The notes under the pieces are model-generated. The model saw only the letters and a list, made by a program, of their open reading frames with translations. It did no database searches and was not told the DNA's origin. Position numbers and translations under genes: made by a program. A DNA stretch of 64,000 bases from Paragonimus skrjabini miyazakii (lineage: Eukaryota; Platyhelminthes; Trematoda; Plagiorchiida; Troglotrematidae): assembly GCA_014338405.1 (NCBI GenBank), contig JTDE01021214.1:42376-106375 (forward strand). The letters are read 5' to 3'. Shown here piece after piece: positions 13,510 through 25,159 of this stretch. Numbering within the stretch: the first letter of the stretch is position 1; each line of letters opens with the position of its first letter.

Positions 13510-13760
13510 TAGATTGAACATCACCCACAATTCATCGCAGCTGTCGCGTTCCCATAGACTTCCCAGTCGGCCCCTTTCGAAATGAAGCACTGGACTCGAG
13601 TTTCGCTCTCATTAGAGCTCGTCAGTAGTGCATATCCTCGCCACTGCCGGGACTAGAACCACGGCCACTCTATTCATGAGGCAACCCTGTTTACCACTGT
13701 GCCACTGACCTCACGTTAGGCACGGCCGAATTATATGTGAACGCTCAACCATTTTCGCTT
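13510..13760 (-). repeat. tRNA-like short interspersed element, copy 4 (truncated)
   Basis: About 250 bases match the interior of the repeat at 27318-27696. Read on the minus strand it carries a pol III A-box-like sequence (TGGCACAGTGG, near 13700) and a B-box-like sequence (GGTTCTAGTCC, near 13650), spaced as in a tRNA. It then continues into the shared body containing CGAAACTCGAG and CCGACTGG. The terminal inverted repeats present in the 27 kb copy are missing, so both ends are truncated. Confidence 0.75.
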
Positions 13761-16045
13761 TTGATTTGTCCTGAGTTTCATGTGTACTTCGTACACATCA
13801 TGCGCAACTGTAAAATTCACAAGAGAATGGTCGAAAGCAGCTGTTTGTTGACATTTTGTGAATGGGAATTTGGAGTGGATTGGCGAAATTGGTCCCACAT
13901 GCTCTGCAGTTTTTGCCATGCCTTTCGTTCCCTCTCTTAAATTTGTTTACTGATTATTGCGCGTTCCTGTGTAATGGGGCCCTGTTGATTAGTCATCCGC
14001 ATACATCAACTGAAGAACCCTGCTCTGTAAAAGTGAGTCTGATGACTCGGTTTGGGAAAGTGACCTTCATGGATTGCCAACACATCCCTTTGGTAGTGAG
14101 CGCCAGCACATTTTCACATCCGAGGCCGCTTGACCAGCTTTTTTTTCATCTGTCAATCGATGCTTGTTACACATTTCCAGTTGATCTTCTGTTCTAGTAC
14201 ATCCTTTCTTCATGCTTTCTGTATGTTCCGTAAATTCACTTTCCGGCTGTTAGATTTCAACCGAAGAGGATATCACACTCCTGGGCCGTCCAAAACTATC
14301 GGGCTCGGCAGAGTATGTCTGTGGTTTACCTTTTCCTATTCCTGTACGCGAGGATGGAAACGCTCCACAGCCACTGATCCGAGCCAAACTTGTTTCTTCC
14401 GCTCGTGCTGTTGTGACCGAGACGAGTCATATAGAGCTTCTCCGCAATCGAGTAAGCCGTCTGTTCTGCATCCCATATCTCCGTGATTATAGATTTCATG
14501 ATGACCTTCAGTAATACATGCATTTTCACTTTTACTATCGGTTTGTCCAATAATCAGCCACTTATGGGCTACCTTTCTTCGTGTTGTGGTTGGTGTAGAT
14601 CAGTTCGCGACTGTCTATTGTGGCGGGTTGTTTTTTTTTTTTTGGTCCATAGTAGGTGCATGTCAGATAAACCATCTATTTCTGAAAAAACTCATCCTAA
14701 TTTTCTCCAAAATAGATTTTTGTTGATCGAATACGTTACTAACGTCAGTCGAATCCATTGATTTGAACTTCCGCCTAATATTTCCGTTACGAATCCCCTG
14801 TGCTCAGTTGTGGAAAATGTCAACACTAAGGTATGAACACCGACATGTATACCACATTTAAAACAGAATGATCCTCATATTCATATCGTATTCAATATAA
14901 GCTCAAAGTATTGACTTTTTCTCTAGTTCACCTTACCGCCATTAATAGACTTAGTTACTTGGTGCCGTTCTGCCTTTCCGTGTGTACTGACCGAGAACAA
15001 ATTGGTTTCAAACTTGTTGATTGCGCGGATCATAATGACTAAAACACATTTAGCATACTGTATTTTATGTGATCAACTTGGACTGTTTCACTGAGATAAG
15101 AGTTTAATAATCAGCCAACGGCACAACTCGTTAATAGGGTTGAACACAGATGCACATGTGTAGATAGGATTAGCTTCATTTCTAGTGACCGAAACGTATA
15201 ACGATCTGTTTGTGGAAGAGTCACACTAAAGAAGTAAGTATCCGAACAGACCATTTTCAACTACTACTGCCTCATGAGCACCACATCAATCAAGGAAGTT
15301 CATGAATTGCGATATCCGCATCTGCTGTTGGGACAAGGCAAGAATCACCTCACCCATTCAGAGCAACTAATCAGAAGCACAGGAGAAACAAAGTCGATGC
15401 TCAAGCTGAGAACTTCGACACAGTCTCTGGAAGAAACTCATGCTGGTTTGATCAGAAATGTGGAGATTGACCTCGCTCAATCAGAGTCACGTCCGACGAG
15501 GGTCTAGGCTGCATCGAACATTGGTTCTAACCAATGACAGACTAGTGTATATATTTTATTTATTTTTGAGATTAATACGTTTAACTATTTTTTTGACGTT
15601 CACCACTGTTAGGTTCAGCAGCTGACGTGAATTTTGTAGTATTCAAGTTATTTTACGGGCCATGTTATTTGTTTAGCCTCTTGTATGCAGGCACGTTGTA
15701 GAATTTCGCTCCAAATGGTTTATTTTCTTACACTGTCAAGCCATTCTTAATTCAGCATAGTTGCCATGATATAACACTGTCTGTTGTATGCATAGCAGGT
15801 TGCGACTCAGATCTTTGCATATTCCTTATTTCAATACTAGCTGTTTCCTTACTAGTTCAACTGTTGTTTGCATAGCCTTGAAATCACACACAGAACACTC
15901 CTGACTGTCGCTTTCTCTTTTCATTTCAACATCTGTATTTGATAACTAATCAGTACACGTGAAAAGTCTGTAGATCTCTTTATGTGTTTGATTGAATCAA
16001 TTCATTTTTGTGTGTTTACAATACTTCTTGACTCATCTGTTCCAG
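13761..16045. other. Intergenic or intronic, unassigned
   Basis: Short frames only. A run of about 13 T near 14631-14643 is the only simple-sequence feature of note. No gene supported. Confidence 0.4.
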
Positions 16046-16110
16046 GGTTTCTACGGGTATGTGCCTGCTGAAGAACGGGGCACACTTTATGGTGTAGCTG
16101 AGCCCGTTAG
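16046..16110 (+). CDS. Candidate exon, possibly the N-terminal part of TSEN2
   Basis: A 65-base stretch sits between a clean acceptor (ATCTGTTCCAG) and a GTCAGT donor. Phase 0 gives GFYGYVPAEERGTLYGVAEP and ends in phase 2. The phase fits a direct join to the exon at 19792, which needs one base to finish the codon. The start GFYG is reminiscent of the Gly-Phe/Tyr-Phe-Gly-Lys-Gly region near the N terminus of Sen2 proteins, but the match is too short to be decisive. It could equally be an exon of another gene or a chance open frame. Confidence 0.3.
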
Positions 16111-17752
16111 GTCAGTCTGCATTATTTTAATTTTTACGAAAACCCAGTTTTCACACTTTTCCAGTAGCCTTGTCTACATCATGTACTTTATAGTTAAGTG
16201 GTGTTGGTCTGTATTTCTCTTATCGGTTTATCGGGATACTAAAATACCTTTACAGAAGTTGATTTGCATGGTTGTGATATATTGCATTTCAGAATTATTT
16301 GCGATAGTTAGACCGTGAAAGTTCCCGTCTGCAATTTGACATTCTCTTTTTCATGCCTACATTTCTGGAGTGAAACATACTGTTGACTGCGTTCTTGACA
16401 GGAACGGAGGTTTTAGTCATTGTTGTTCTCTTAAAATAATCTTTTGTTTTAAGCAAATGAAACGTATTTTTGTGCGACGCTAGAATTCTCATTATTTACA
16501 TCATCACTTGCTGTACCTTAATCTAGTTAATCGAATGCAAATTTAGCAAGGATGTTATCAACTGTTAGCCAACCATTTTCCCCGGACAGATGTACATATT
16601 TTTCTGAATCTCACTCCTGCTGTAGTGATTTGGGTGGTGTTTCAATGGCGGCTCATGATTGCTTGAAGTACTAATATGGCTTCACAGACCGCCGCCCTGT
16701 CGCTTTAAATTGATCACAACGAGAAACCAATCAGCCCCCATTCGGTTTGTTTCTACGCGGAATGGCAATTCACTCCTCCATCAGTTCGGAATCATGTTAG
16801 AAGAATCCGATTTTTCAACCCGTCATTGTGGATACAAAGAGCCCGCTTTCTGTTGTATTATTCGCAGTGGGCCGTTATTAAAGTGTATTTTCCGCATGAT
16901 TTCAGATTCTCCGGCACGAAATTCTGATGCTAGAGACAGCACATTTCTCACGATCAATCTCACGTTGCTTGTAAATAATGACACTACTCATAATTTGCAA
17001 GTAGTTGTAAATATTGCCAATGTTTACTCGTCAAACACAATGCCCTTGCTCACCGTTCCGAAGAAATCTTGTTGTTCCCTGGTCATGCAACATTCTCCTG
17101 GAAGATGTAGAAGCGTTTCCTCAATTAGGTATTCCTAGTTCCGGGTAGTGTTTTCACTTCGTGGGTCAAATCCAGACAATATAAGTGCGATTCCATAAGT
17201 GAAACAACTATCTTTTAAAAATCATCCGGACTGTTCCCAGCAAGTCAAAAGAACATGAACAGTTTAAATTTTGCTATTCAGTGATCTTCGCTGGCAGCTT
17301 ATTGTGTTGGTTGCGTACACACCATACTGAGGCAGATGATATTATTATTTACAAGCGGCTTGGTCTAAAAGAAAATAGCGTGCAGCTAACTTGTGAGCGC
17401 TATCCATCAATTTGTCGCCGTGCCATAACACCATCACGGACGATTGGCTTACATTTTGTTCCGAATTGACAACCAGTGACCAACATCATTCACTTGTGCA
17501 ATAGATTACTTTAACTTTAGAGCAGAAATGTCTCATGGTGTAACCATGATGAACGCTGTAGTGTTGCATAGATCGTCATCGAAGAATGTTCCGTGCAGTC
17601 AGGCGTTGGCTTGATGTTGGTTCCACAAGGTGAGATATGCAAACTTATGCCCTCACACGAGTCCTGCATCAGGACCAGCGTTTGGTACACAGGACGTGAC
17701 TATGTTGCGTCGGTGTCACTCCTCACGTCACACGAGTCTACCTCAAATAAAG

Positions 17753-17861
17753 GGTGTACTTTGACTTGCCAGGGCGATATGTTGAGATTATTCACAAATG
17801 GTTGTTGCCTAAATTAGCTGGGCTTGCTTCAACTGAACTGTCCTGTTGTTTTTCCCTTTCG
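17753..17861 (+). CDS. Exon-like stretch of unknown affiliation
   Basis: This 109-base frame reads like protein (YFDLPGRYVEIIHKWLLPKL) and ends at a possible donor, TCG followed by GTAGTT. The only available acceptor (ATAAAG) lacks a pyrimidine tract, and its phase does not fit the join between 16046 and 19792. The protein family was not recognised. It may be a decayed exon, part of an old repeat or chance. Confidence 0.2.
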
Positions 17862-19791
17862 GTAGTTAGGCCTCTGAGTTTACCCGAAGTGTTTCCCATA
17901 TGGTTCTTGGAGGTCTGTTTCTTCTTAGGAGTTCCATAACGCAAGCATTTCCTGTTTCGTGACAATGTTTCTAGGACGAGATTGTTCCTTCCTAAGAGAG
18001 TTCTGTCTAATACTTCATGATACTCACCGGAAAACCCATACTCTGGCCGGCTTCATTCTTGTTTGGACCCATCACGTAGTCATAAATTTAACGAGATTTT
18101 TAGCGGTAACGCTAGTTTCACGAGTCAAACCGCTTATCAGTTGGACCGCGAGTTCTGTTGGCCCTACTTATGAGGTTTTTTCCCGAGCCACGTTACCCTG
18201 CATGGACACAGTCCACCTGTGAGATCGTGGAGCATCCACACTTAGAAAGAATATTCCAACGAAATATTATAAATCCCGACCGATTGTGCACTACCCACGA
18301 ATTACGTTACGGCACGTAGAGACAACAGAGGAGATAAGACAGCAGTCTAATAATAACGTGTGAATTCATCTGAACCTCCGACTTGACTGTCGAAATTGCG
18401 GCTATTCTTATATCAACCTGTGACCTTGAGTGTTGCGTGAAGGCAGGAACAATTAACCAAACGAACATGAAGTCCGTATCTCAGGAATAGTGTTAGATAC
18501 GTCAAATCTGATTTCAGATTTCTGTTCTTATGGTTAGACTTACCATACTCTTAACACCACCTAATGACAACTTTTAGACAGAAGAACTATTTGGTCACTG
18601 TGTAATATTTCTGAATGTTGCTGACCTTTAAGCCGACATATTGCGATAGTTTTTGCCCACATTTGTGTTCAACAGACACTTATGTCCTGCAGTATTTCTC
18701 ATTTCTTTTGACCGTTGCATCTGTTTGAATATTGTTTTGGAAAACATTTATAGTGGAAGCTAACCTTCAACTTCGTAAGGAAACGGAATTTCAAATATTC
18801 CTTCGAGATTTTCCGTAGGTTTGATGGACTTAATCACGTCCACTATCTGGGATTGGAAGCTAGTTTTTGTTTTTATTCAACTGGAACTTGTATCTGATAA
18901 GTTTGTATGGTCAGCGGCCAAGGTTAGTTATTAATCCTAAAGATGGTTTTCTGTAGTTGAACTACTGTGCATCTAGTTAACATATAACATAGTGTGCAGC
19001 ATCACAGTGAACTACTTGCACTGTAGAAGCTGTTATCCTAGCTTAATTTACAGTAATGACACATTTTTATGATATCGTTCCTTTACCATTAATTGTAATT
19101 CAAAAACAATTGTCGGCAAAGGAATATACTTTTGCATAGTCCAAATAACGATCTCTGGTTAGCGTGCAACTACCACAATGTCAGCTGTGTCATTTGCTTT
19201 GCAAAACACATTCTTTCAACTTTCACTTATGACCATTGTGGACCAACCCATCAGTCTGTCGCAGCAATGTTTTCAGTGGAAGAATTCAAGCGCATACTTG
19301 AGGTACACATTCTGGGTAACAGACCGAGTTATCAAACAGCCTGACCAGCACAACCATTGCGACAGAGAAAAGATAGACCGATCTCTCATTGTCGCTGGTA
19401 AACAGCTGCTGCGTACTGAAATGTGCTTAATAGGTTGATGGTAGATGTTTCCTCGGTTCAGTTTCCTGTGACATTTTATCAGTTGAAATCTTTAACCGAC
19501 TGTCAGACCGTTCAACAGACTCAAATGTTCGTATGCGCTCTTGGCCTTCTCTGATCTGTATACCTATCGCTAATCATGCTTTCAGTTAAGTATCGATCCT
19601 CAGTTCACCTACTATTTATATTTGTTGAAGGTGTGATTGTTTTCATTTGATAGGCAATCCTGTTGTGTTTTTGCTTTGCTTGGCACGCATCACATTCATT
19701 CAAATCGCATTCTTTTCCGTATATTTCATAGCCTACTTCTTGGGTCGTGACTTTGTTATTTAATCTATCTCTTCTTGCCTATTTCTTCCAG

Positions 19792-19942
19792 TCTGTGTGA
19801 CAACACAGATGATGAGGATGATGATATTTGCTCGGAAAGGTTCTACCGCAACCATTCCGTTCTCCCTTTGGACCCTACACAAACTACCATCACTGTCCCG
19901 GGTTCCTTGGAGGATAGGCAATTGTTCCTATCTGATGTCGAA
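19792..19942 (+). CDS. Exon, probably upstream part of the TSEN2 gene
   Basis: The acceptor is strong (CCTATTTCTTCCAG) and so is the donor (GAA followed by GTAAGC). The 151-base exon encodes an acidic run (DNTDDEDDDICSE) followed by a Ser/Thr/Pro-containing stretch and ends RQLFLSDVE in phase 0. It joins in phase to the next exon at 20180. Acidic low-complexity segments between the N-terminal and catalytic domains are common in Sen2-type proteins, so it could belong to TSEN2. No sequence motif proves this. Confidence 0.45.
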
Positions 19943-20179
19943 GTAAGCTCATTTGATCCGTCAGGTAGTCACACGAGCATTTCGACTCACTTTTCAAATC
20001 GTATTTGTACACTATCCGCTGGTTTCTTTCAGTAAGACTGTTTATCTTCTTTGTTTGACGTGTGTTTTGTCAGCAATTGGTTATTCAACGTTTCACGCCT
20101 GGCCGCATCTTGCTCAACACAGACCTCTAAGTGTGTGATCAGATGCCTTCATTTTTTTGTAATTTATTCCATGTTTCAG

Positions 20180-20268
20180 GGAAATTATTCAAACCAAGTG
20201 AGTAAAGTGCTTTATGCACCCCGGTATTTCATGAAGCTGGTCGATAGCGAGATCACTTTAGACTGGAG
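20180..20268 (+). CDS. Exon, probably upstream part of the TSEN2 gene
   Basis: An 89-base exon follows the acceptor ATGTTTCAG and ends at donor GTACAA. It reads GNYSNQVSKVLYAPRYFMKL and then VDSEITLDW, ending in phase 2. It continues in phase from 19792-19942, and its end matches the phase of the small candidate exon at 23135. The family is not recognisable from this piece alone. Together with 19792-19942 it is a well-formed exon pair on the same strand as, and directly upstream of, the TSEN2 core exons. Confidence 0.45.
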
Positions 20269-21833
20269 GTACAAATACTATTTGGTTCTATCCTACTTCC
20301 ATGTTGTCTCCTCAAACTAATGGACGTAAGACATCTTCAGGTAATCGGCTATCGGTTATGCTAGCCCTTAAGCAATGACATGGTCCGTAACAGGTTCACT
20401 CGATCAGTTCTCTTGGATGCGTAGAGTTTGGTTAGTACTGTTGTATGACAGGCAGTTTCGTTGCGTGTAGTATACTATTCACAAGTGGTTTATTACCCAC
20501 AGGCGACATTCAGGAACAAAAGGGCAAGCTCCGAACAACAGGAAGACGACGGACAAGAAAAGACTATTGGAATAATGTATATGCGCTGTGGCAGAAGTTC
20601 CACCAAGGCGAATGATAACCTACTGTCATTCAATGTGAATGCATGTCTGCCGTGCAAATGAGGGTACACGTTTGTAGTCCAATTTTTGACATGACCTGTA
20701 CGGGAGTTTGTGCAGTAAACGAATTCTCAGGCCAAGAGTCTTTTGCGGTCACAACATTAGTACAGGCACTGGTGCTAATCGTCTCTCAGACTACGGTTTC
20801 TGTGACCCAAACTCTGGCTAAAGACTTCAGCGAGAACGGTGCTTAATCGGGTTAAGTGGCATAAACATTGTTTCTTAAATAGTTGCAAGTAATAAAACGA
20901 AACACCGAACGTTGCCTGCATACCGTCTCGTAGATGCGACCTTGCTGTTATGCACGATATAGGCCCATTGATGTTATGCGTAGAAATTAGTTAGAACAGT
21001 TTTGCATATCAAGGATCATCACTCCTATTTTTAACTAAAGCCAATCAGTCCTATTTTTCATGATGGTTTACTGTTAAGATATCTTTTTAAACCTAACTAA
21101 ATATGTATTAATCAAGTTATTTCAATGGCGTAGACCAGAAGTGCTGGTAATCGGTTCAAGCCTCGCGTGTTCCCAACTGGACAATCTTCAGTCAGCCAGT
21201 AACATCAACCGGATTATGCAGCAGATATTGGGTACTACGTGTTAACCATATATGTCCAATCAATAGCTATTGGTACATAAATTACGATGGTTGAGTCGTG
21301 TGACGAGGATGTAAACCAACCGACCCCGTACCGAACATTCTGCCAGCGCCACAAGCGATTGACGGAAAGTTCGAGTTGGGTAACGTTGTAAACCCTCCTA
21401 AACGATACGCTGGTTCGATCTCGGTAGAGTGGTGCGCTCGATAAAATCGGATTCTCGTCTTGGTAGTAAGTCACACGGAAATCTCGGTCCCGAATAGTAC
21501 CGCGACTATTCCCGTATTCGCTCCCAAGGCAAGCCAAAAGACGCGTTCAAAATAAGCTTTGTTCCGCTACAAAACGGGGTGCGGCTAGGGCGACAAGTAC
21601 AAGGTATTTATAGGGCACGTTAGGACCATACATGTGCAAAGCGGTATAAAAGTCTCAACCGATTTGAACAGTTCCGCTAGTTAGGACTGAGTCAAGTGGT
21701 ATTTTTCTTCTTTCTCACGACGGAGGCGCCCTAGGACGGTCACAGGGTGGGCACCCTAACCGGTAAACACTGGTTTGGCGTAGTGAAATGAAAATGTTTA
21801 TGGGCTGTTTAATCATTGTAGTCTGAATTCGCT

Positions 21834-21950
21834 TCCTGGAGGTGGAACCCTCGTAATTCATAGTTAGTGGAGAAACGGCGGCTAACCAGATTCGATGGCA
21901 AGAATTTTTCCGCTGTTTAAATGAGTGTTGTGTGGAATAAAAGCAATTAT
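21834..21950 (+). mobile_element. RTE-type LINE remnant (3' coding end)
   Basis: The stretch aligns base by base with the end of the copy A coding region. The block MAAN-Q-RWQEFFRCL corresponds to MAANRAQWRECCRCL of copy A. Nothing of the RT core or the 3' tail remains. It lies in the presumed long intron between 20268 and 23135. Confidence 0.6.
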
Positions 21951-22117
21951 TTTACATGAGTAGTGGAAGCCGCTTTACTCTCACTTGAATAATGGCTGGT
22001 TGTTGGTGCAGTGTATACATGTTCAAGTTGAGTGCGCATAAACACCGACCTTCGATTTATAAGCCCCATCCTTCGCCTTTTTCTCCTTTCATAGTTGCCC
22101 TGTAACGTAGCACCGTA

Positions 22118-22120
<3 letters not shown>

Positions 22121-22156
<36 letters not shown>
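22121..22156. repeat. TA dinucleotide microsatellite, 18 units
   Basis: An uninterrupted TA run of 36 bases. It is likely to be length-polymorphic. Confidence 0.95.
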
Positions 22157-22161
<5 letters not shown>

Positions 22162-22424
22162 AATACGGTTAGCTCCATGAGGTGACGCGAGTAGAGTGGG
22201 TAACAAATAAAAATTGTACAAATAGAAGAAGACCACATTGGAGGTCAGAGGTTTCCAACATGATTTCCTTTGATTTCGGACAACAAGACTGATCGTACGG
22301 TATCATTTTGCGCTCATCCTTGCACAGAATGTCTGACATCACACAGGCGCCACAAATTGTTTGGTTTGGCACAGTCATTCGAATTTTAACTGTGATTTTT
22401 AATCCTGTCAGTCATCCTGTCTGT

Positions 22425-22650
22425 GTGATGCGGCTCCTAAGGTACTTGAGTTTCTCGTCAACGGCTCACCGTCGATAGTGACAGCAGACGGAGAAGCCTG
22501 CTGGTCATGCAACAGCATCTTGCAACTAGAAGGTGCAACGATCATACCAAACCGACAATCTGAAATCTCTGATCTACTTAGAAAGTCTGAACACTTTATG
22601 AATCATTGCAATTCAGAGTAATGTTGTCTGCCCATTCAAGGTTGAACAAC
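22425..22650 (-). mobile_element. RTE family-2 LINE remnant
   Basis: Read on the minus strand this contains the block CKMLL followed by VTIDGEPL, which corresponds to the segment just downstream of the RT core in RTE elements. The plus-strand sequence also aligns with 43440-43640, which belongs to a longer copy of the same family. It is heavily decayed and only a short internal piece is left. Confidence 0.6.
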
Positions 22651-23134
22651 TAGAAGCATTTCTATACCATCCTATTCACAGTGTCCGAGTTCTTTTTAAA
22701 AGGTAGTGCTCTCGATAATGATGAGACACAACACTAATTAGTAATGCACTGGAAATATGCTTCAGTTCTGTCATCTCGACAATTTAGTTGTGACAAATGG
22801 TTGTCTGGAATGTACTGTTTGTTTTTAAATATTGATTCGTTCTTCAACTTTGCAAAGCAAGAATTGTGTTCACATTGCTGTTTCGGAATAGTTAGTTTTA
22901 GTGGTCAACATAGTGTTTTCGAATCAGGTTTCTCTATAGAATCTTATTTAAAGCAGTGGCCTACTATCTCACCTCCTTTAGTTAAAACACACTGAAATCT
23001 CCCATCCCATCCTTATCTGAATGCAATCGAGTATCACTAGTGTATGTGGTACGATATGGAAGGCATTACTGGACAACTTTCTTTGTTCCCGCATTGAACG
23101 TCTGAACTGGGCTCTATCCGAAAATATTCTACAG

Positions 23135-23171
23135 TTATTTTTTGTCAGCGACACAACTTTGCCATGTAATG
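23135..23171 (+). CDS. Candidate small TSEN2 exon
   Basis: A 37-base exon between acceptor ATTCTACAG and donor GTGAGG. It reads YFLSATQLCHVM, starts in phase 2 and ends in phase 0. That fits both the exon at 20180 and the firm exon at 23235. In Sen2 proteins the residues just before the hydrophobic core helix carry a Tyr-Leu-x-Leu-Ser-x-Glu-Glu-like segment, and this piece is roughly compatible but lacks the acidic pair. The placement is driven mainly by splice phase. Confidence 0.35.
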
Positions 23172-23234
23172 GTGAGGCCCGTCAATATTATTTTATGATC
23201 CGCGCCGTATTGTCTGTTATTATCTTTCATTCAG

Positions 23235-23327
23235 ATTTTATTCCTGTTCCATGGACTTGGATGTTTGCAAATTGAACTGCCGAAAAGGAACAATCGCGAG
23301 GCCCAAAATGTACCTATTCCTAATCCG
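23235..23327 (+). CDS. TSEN2: tRNA-splicing endonuclease subunit Sen2, core helix exon
   Basis: The acceptor is good (TCATTCAG) and the donor is GTTAGT. Both ends are phase 0, giving 31 codons. The start reads ILFLFHGLGCLQIEL, which matches the hydrophobic helix of Sen2 proteins that in the human protein ends in LGCL. The end, followed by LRLW from the next exon, matches the region where human TSEN2 has IVKLW. The protein is one of four subunits of the nuclear endonuclease that removes introns from pre-tRNA. The identification depends on the next exon, which holds the catalytic residues, and on order and phase agreement between the two. Confidence 0.6.
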
Positions 23328-23796
23328 GTTAGTTCTCATGAATGGTGTATTACTTCAGTAGTTCTGTTATTTGGTTCAACATTGCTCCATTTTGTTTTCC
23401 ACGCTAACGAGCTCTTCCCTAAGTGGTCCGTGGACATGCACGGCTATTGTTTTAGGATAATTTTGAACACCAAACGGCTATTGCCAAAGTCCGACCGTAC
23501 GCTTGTACGGTAGAACTTTACTACAGCACGATTAACAGTAGGCCCTATTTATACAACAAAACTAGCAGGCGACCTTGAGCATAGTTTTCAATGATCCAAT
23601 CGGGAGAGATCACGATCCAGTCCGAGCAGGCGTGGACAAAAGACATAATAGTTGCGCTAGCGTATCACTACTGCTGAGTCCTGCGCAGCTGCACCCCATA
23701 AGCGTACACATGTGTCAGCACATGCACGTTAGCGAAGCACACCGCTACATATAACAGAAGCTGTTCATTTTTCGGCACTGCATTTAAGCCCGTCAA

Positions 23797-23930
23797 GATG
23801 GCGCAGTGGTTACAACAACCACTATGAGACTAAAGTCATAAGGTCGAGTTGACCGCTTTGGTTGATGCTTGCGCATGATGCCGAAGGTCACAGGTGTCAA
23901 TCTCATGTATGAACTAATCGCGTGAACTGA
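23797..23930 (+). repeat. Possible second type of tRNA-derived repeat
   Basis: GATGGCGCAGTGGTTA at 23800 resembles a pol III A box, and AAGGTCGAGTTGACC about 45 bases on is a weak B-box-like sequence. I do not see another copy in this window, so its repeat nature is inferred only from the promoter-like boxes. It lies in the intron between the TSEN2 exons at 23235 and 24830. Confidence 0.3.
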
Positions 23931-24829
23931 GTGTTATTCTATCCTTCCCATGGGAAAAGACAGTTAATTTTATGCTCCCTGCAAGACTGTTGTCTTCAGT
24001 CATCACGCATTAGAATTACTTTGTAGAATCAAATGTTGCATGTTAAGAGTCTAATCAGAGCAAACTATGAAGGTCACTGGTCTCTTAACAGTAAATGATA
24101 TTGCCCAATATATCGATACAACGCAGCACGTTATCACGAGAACCAGTGAATGGTTTAGAACGTTGATGTGACCACGCCCCACGTACTACCATGAGAACTG
24201 GTCAAGGCGACAAAGACGCGAAAACTAACAACGGTGGGGGATGTGACAACGAAATCGATAGTCTTCGTAGTGATCTATTCCCTAGATGTGTGCAATTGAT
24301 TCAAGTTTTCTGCCTAATTGTAACCTTACTCCTACATGAATAATTGCGAGTACTCCGTTTAAACGAAAAGTTATATGACAGAAAGTGATGTTTCAGACTT
24401 TTTATCTATTGTGCACTATTTTCTGTTTGAAAAATAAATCTTTCTAGTTGCCTTAGCCTTTCGTCATTTAAGGCTATGAATGAAGCCATTGACTATTTCA
24501 TGAGCACTCTTCATGCATTCATTCATGATCGGTTGCACAATCACTGCCTACAGGAACAGTACACGTAAGGTACCGTCGTAATGTGTTGCAATTAGAATCA
24601 AACTACAATAGTTTATCCTGCCGTGGAAGTTACAGGGGAGTCGAATGGAGCTGCCACTATAACATATTGATCATTTTTAAACGTACACTCTATAGTGTAT
24701 CCTCATGAGCATGTTAGTGAGTTGGATGCCACCTGCCATTTAAGTAGTTAATGAAGTACTCTCTTTTTAAATTCTAAATTGAACCGTGATAACGCGTTGT
24801 TTTTTCACTTTTTTTCTGCTTCTACACAG

Positions 24830-25159
24830 CTCCGTCTGTGGTACTACCTATGCTCCTGTGTGCCTCTGGCTAAGCCGTGTATCCATCCGGACCAAGCTCG
24901 ATCAGACAACTCACACCAGTTTCGTGAGGCAGAACTGGTGCTCCTACGACGGTACGCAGCCTACGTGTACTATCGCTCTCGAGGCTGGATTCCCCGCCCT
25001 GGACTTGCAATGGGCGGGGTAGACTTTTTACTGTATTCCCAAGGTCCGGCCTGGAGACATGCCCCATTCGCGGTCCTAGTCGACCGTGATGATAGACAAC
25101 CGTTGTTATCTTGTGCGGACGTCGCGACGCACACGCGAGTCGTTCATTCAGTTGGCAAG
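24830..25159 (+). CDS. TSEN2: tRNA-splicing endonuclease subunit Sen2, catalytic exon
   Basis: This 330-base exon (acceptor TTCTACACAG, donor GTAAGC, phase 0 at both ends) carries the endonuclease fold. The block YVYYRSRGWIPRPG matches the Sen2 family segment with YHYFRSKGWVPK in human. GVDFLLYSQGP then AWRHAPFAVLVD match the active-site strand. The three catalytic residues known for Sen2 are all present: Tyr (codon 25034-25036), His eight residues later (25058-25060) and Lys as the last codon of the exon (25157-25159). The His-Lys distance is 33 residues, shorter than in human, so a surface loop is reduced. The enzyme cuts the 5' splice site of intron-containing pre-tRNAs in complex with TSEN34, TSEN54 and TSEN15. 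No damage is visible. Confidence 0.8.

Noticed and set aside
16659..17138. Open frame of 159 codons, in phase with the exon at 16046
   Set aside because: The acceptor is acceptable and the phase matches, but the composition is not convincing, no good donor ends it, and a frame of this length is expected about once by chance in this much sequence.
21235..21537. Minus-strand frame of 100 codons
   Set aside because: No protein-like motif. The surrounding sequence has weak likeness to decayed repeats only.
23103..23171. Extension of the small TSEN2 exon upstream to include YPKIF, which resembles the human PYRIF segment
   Set aside because: There is no AG acceptor between the in-frame TGA at 23103 and the acceptor at 23133, so the extra residues cannot be in the exon. 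The likeness is probably chance.
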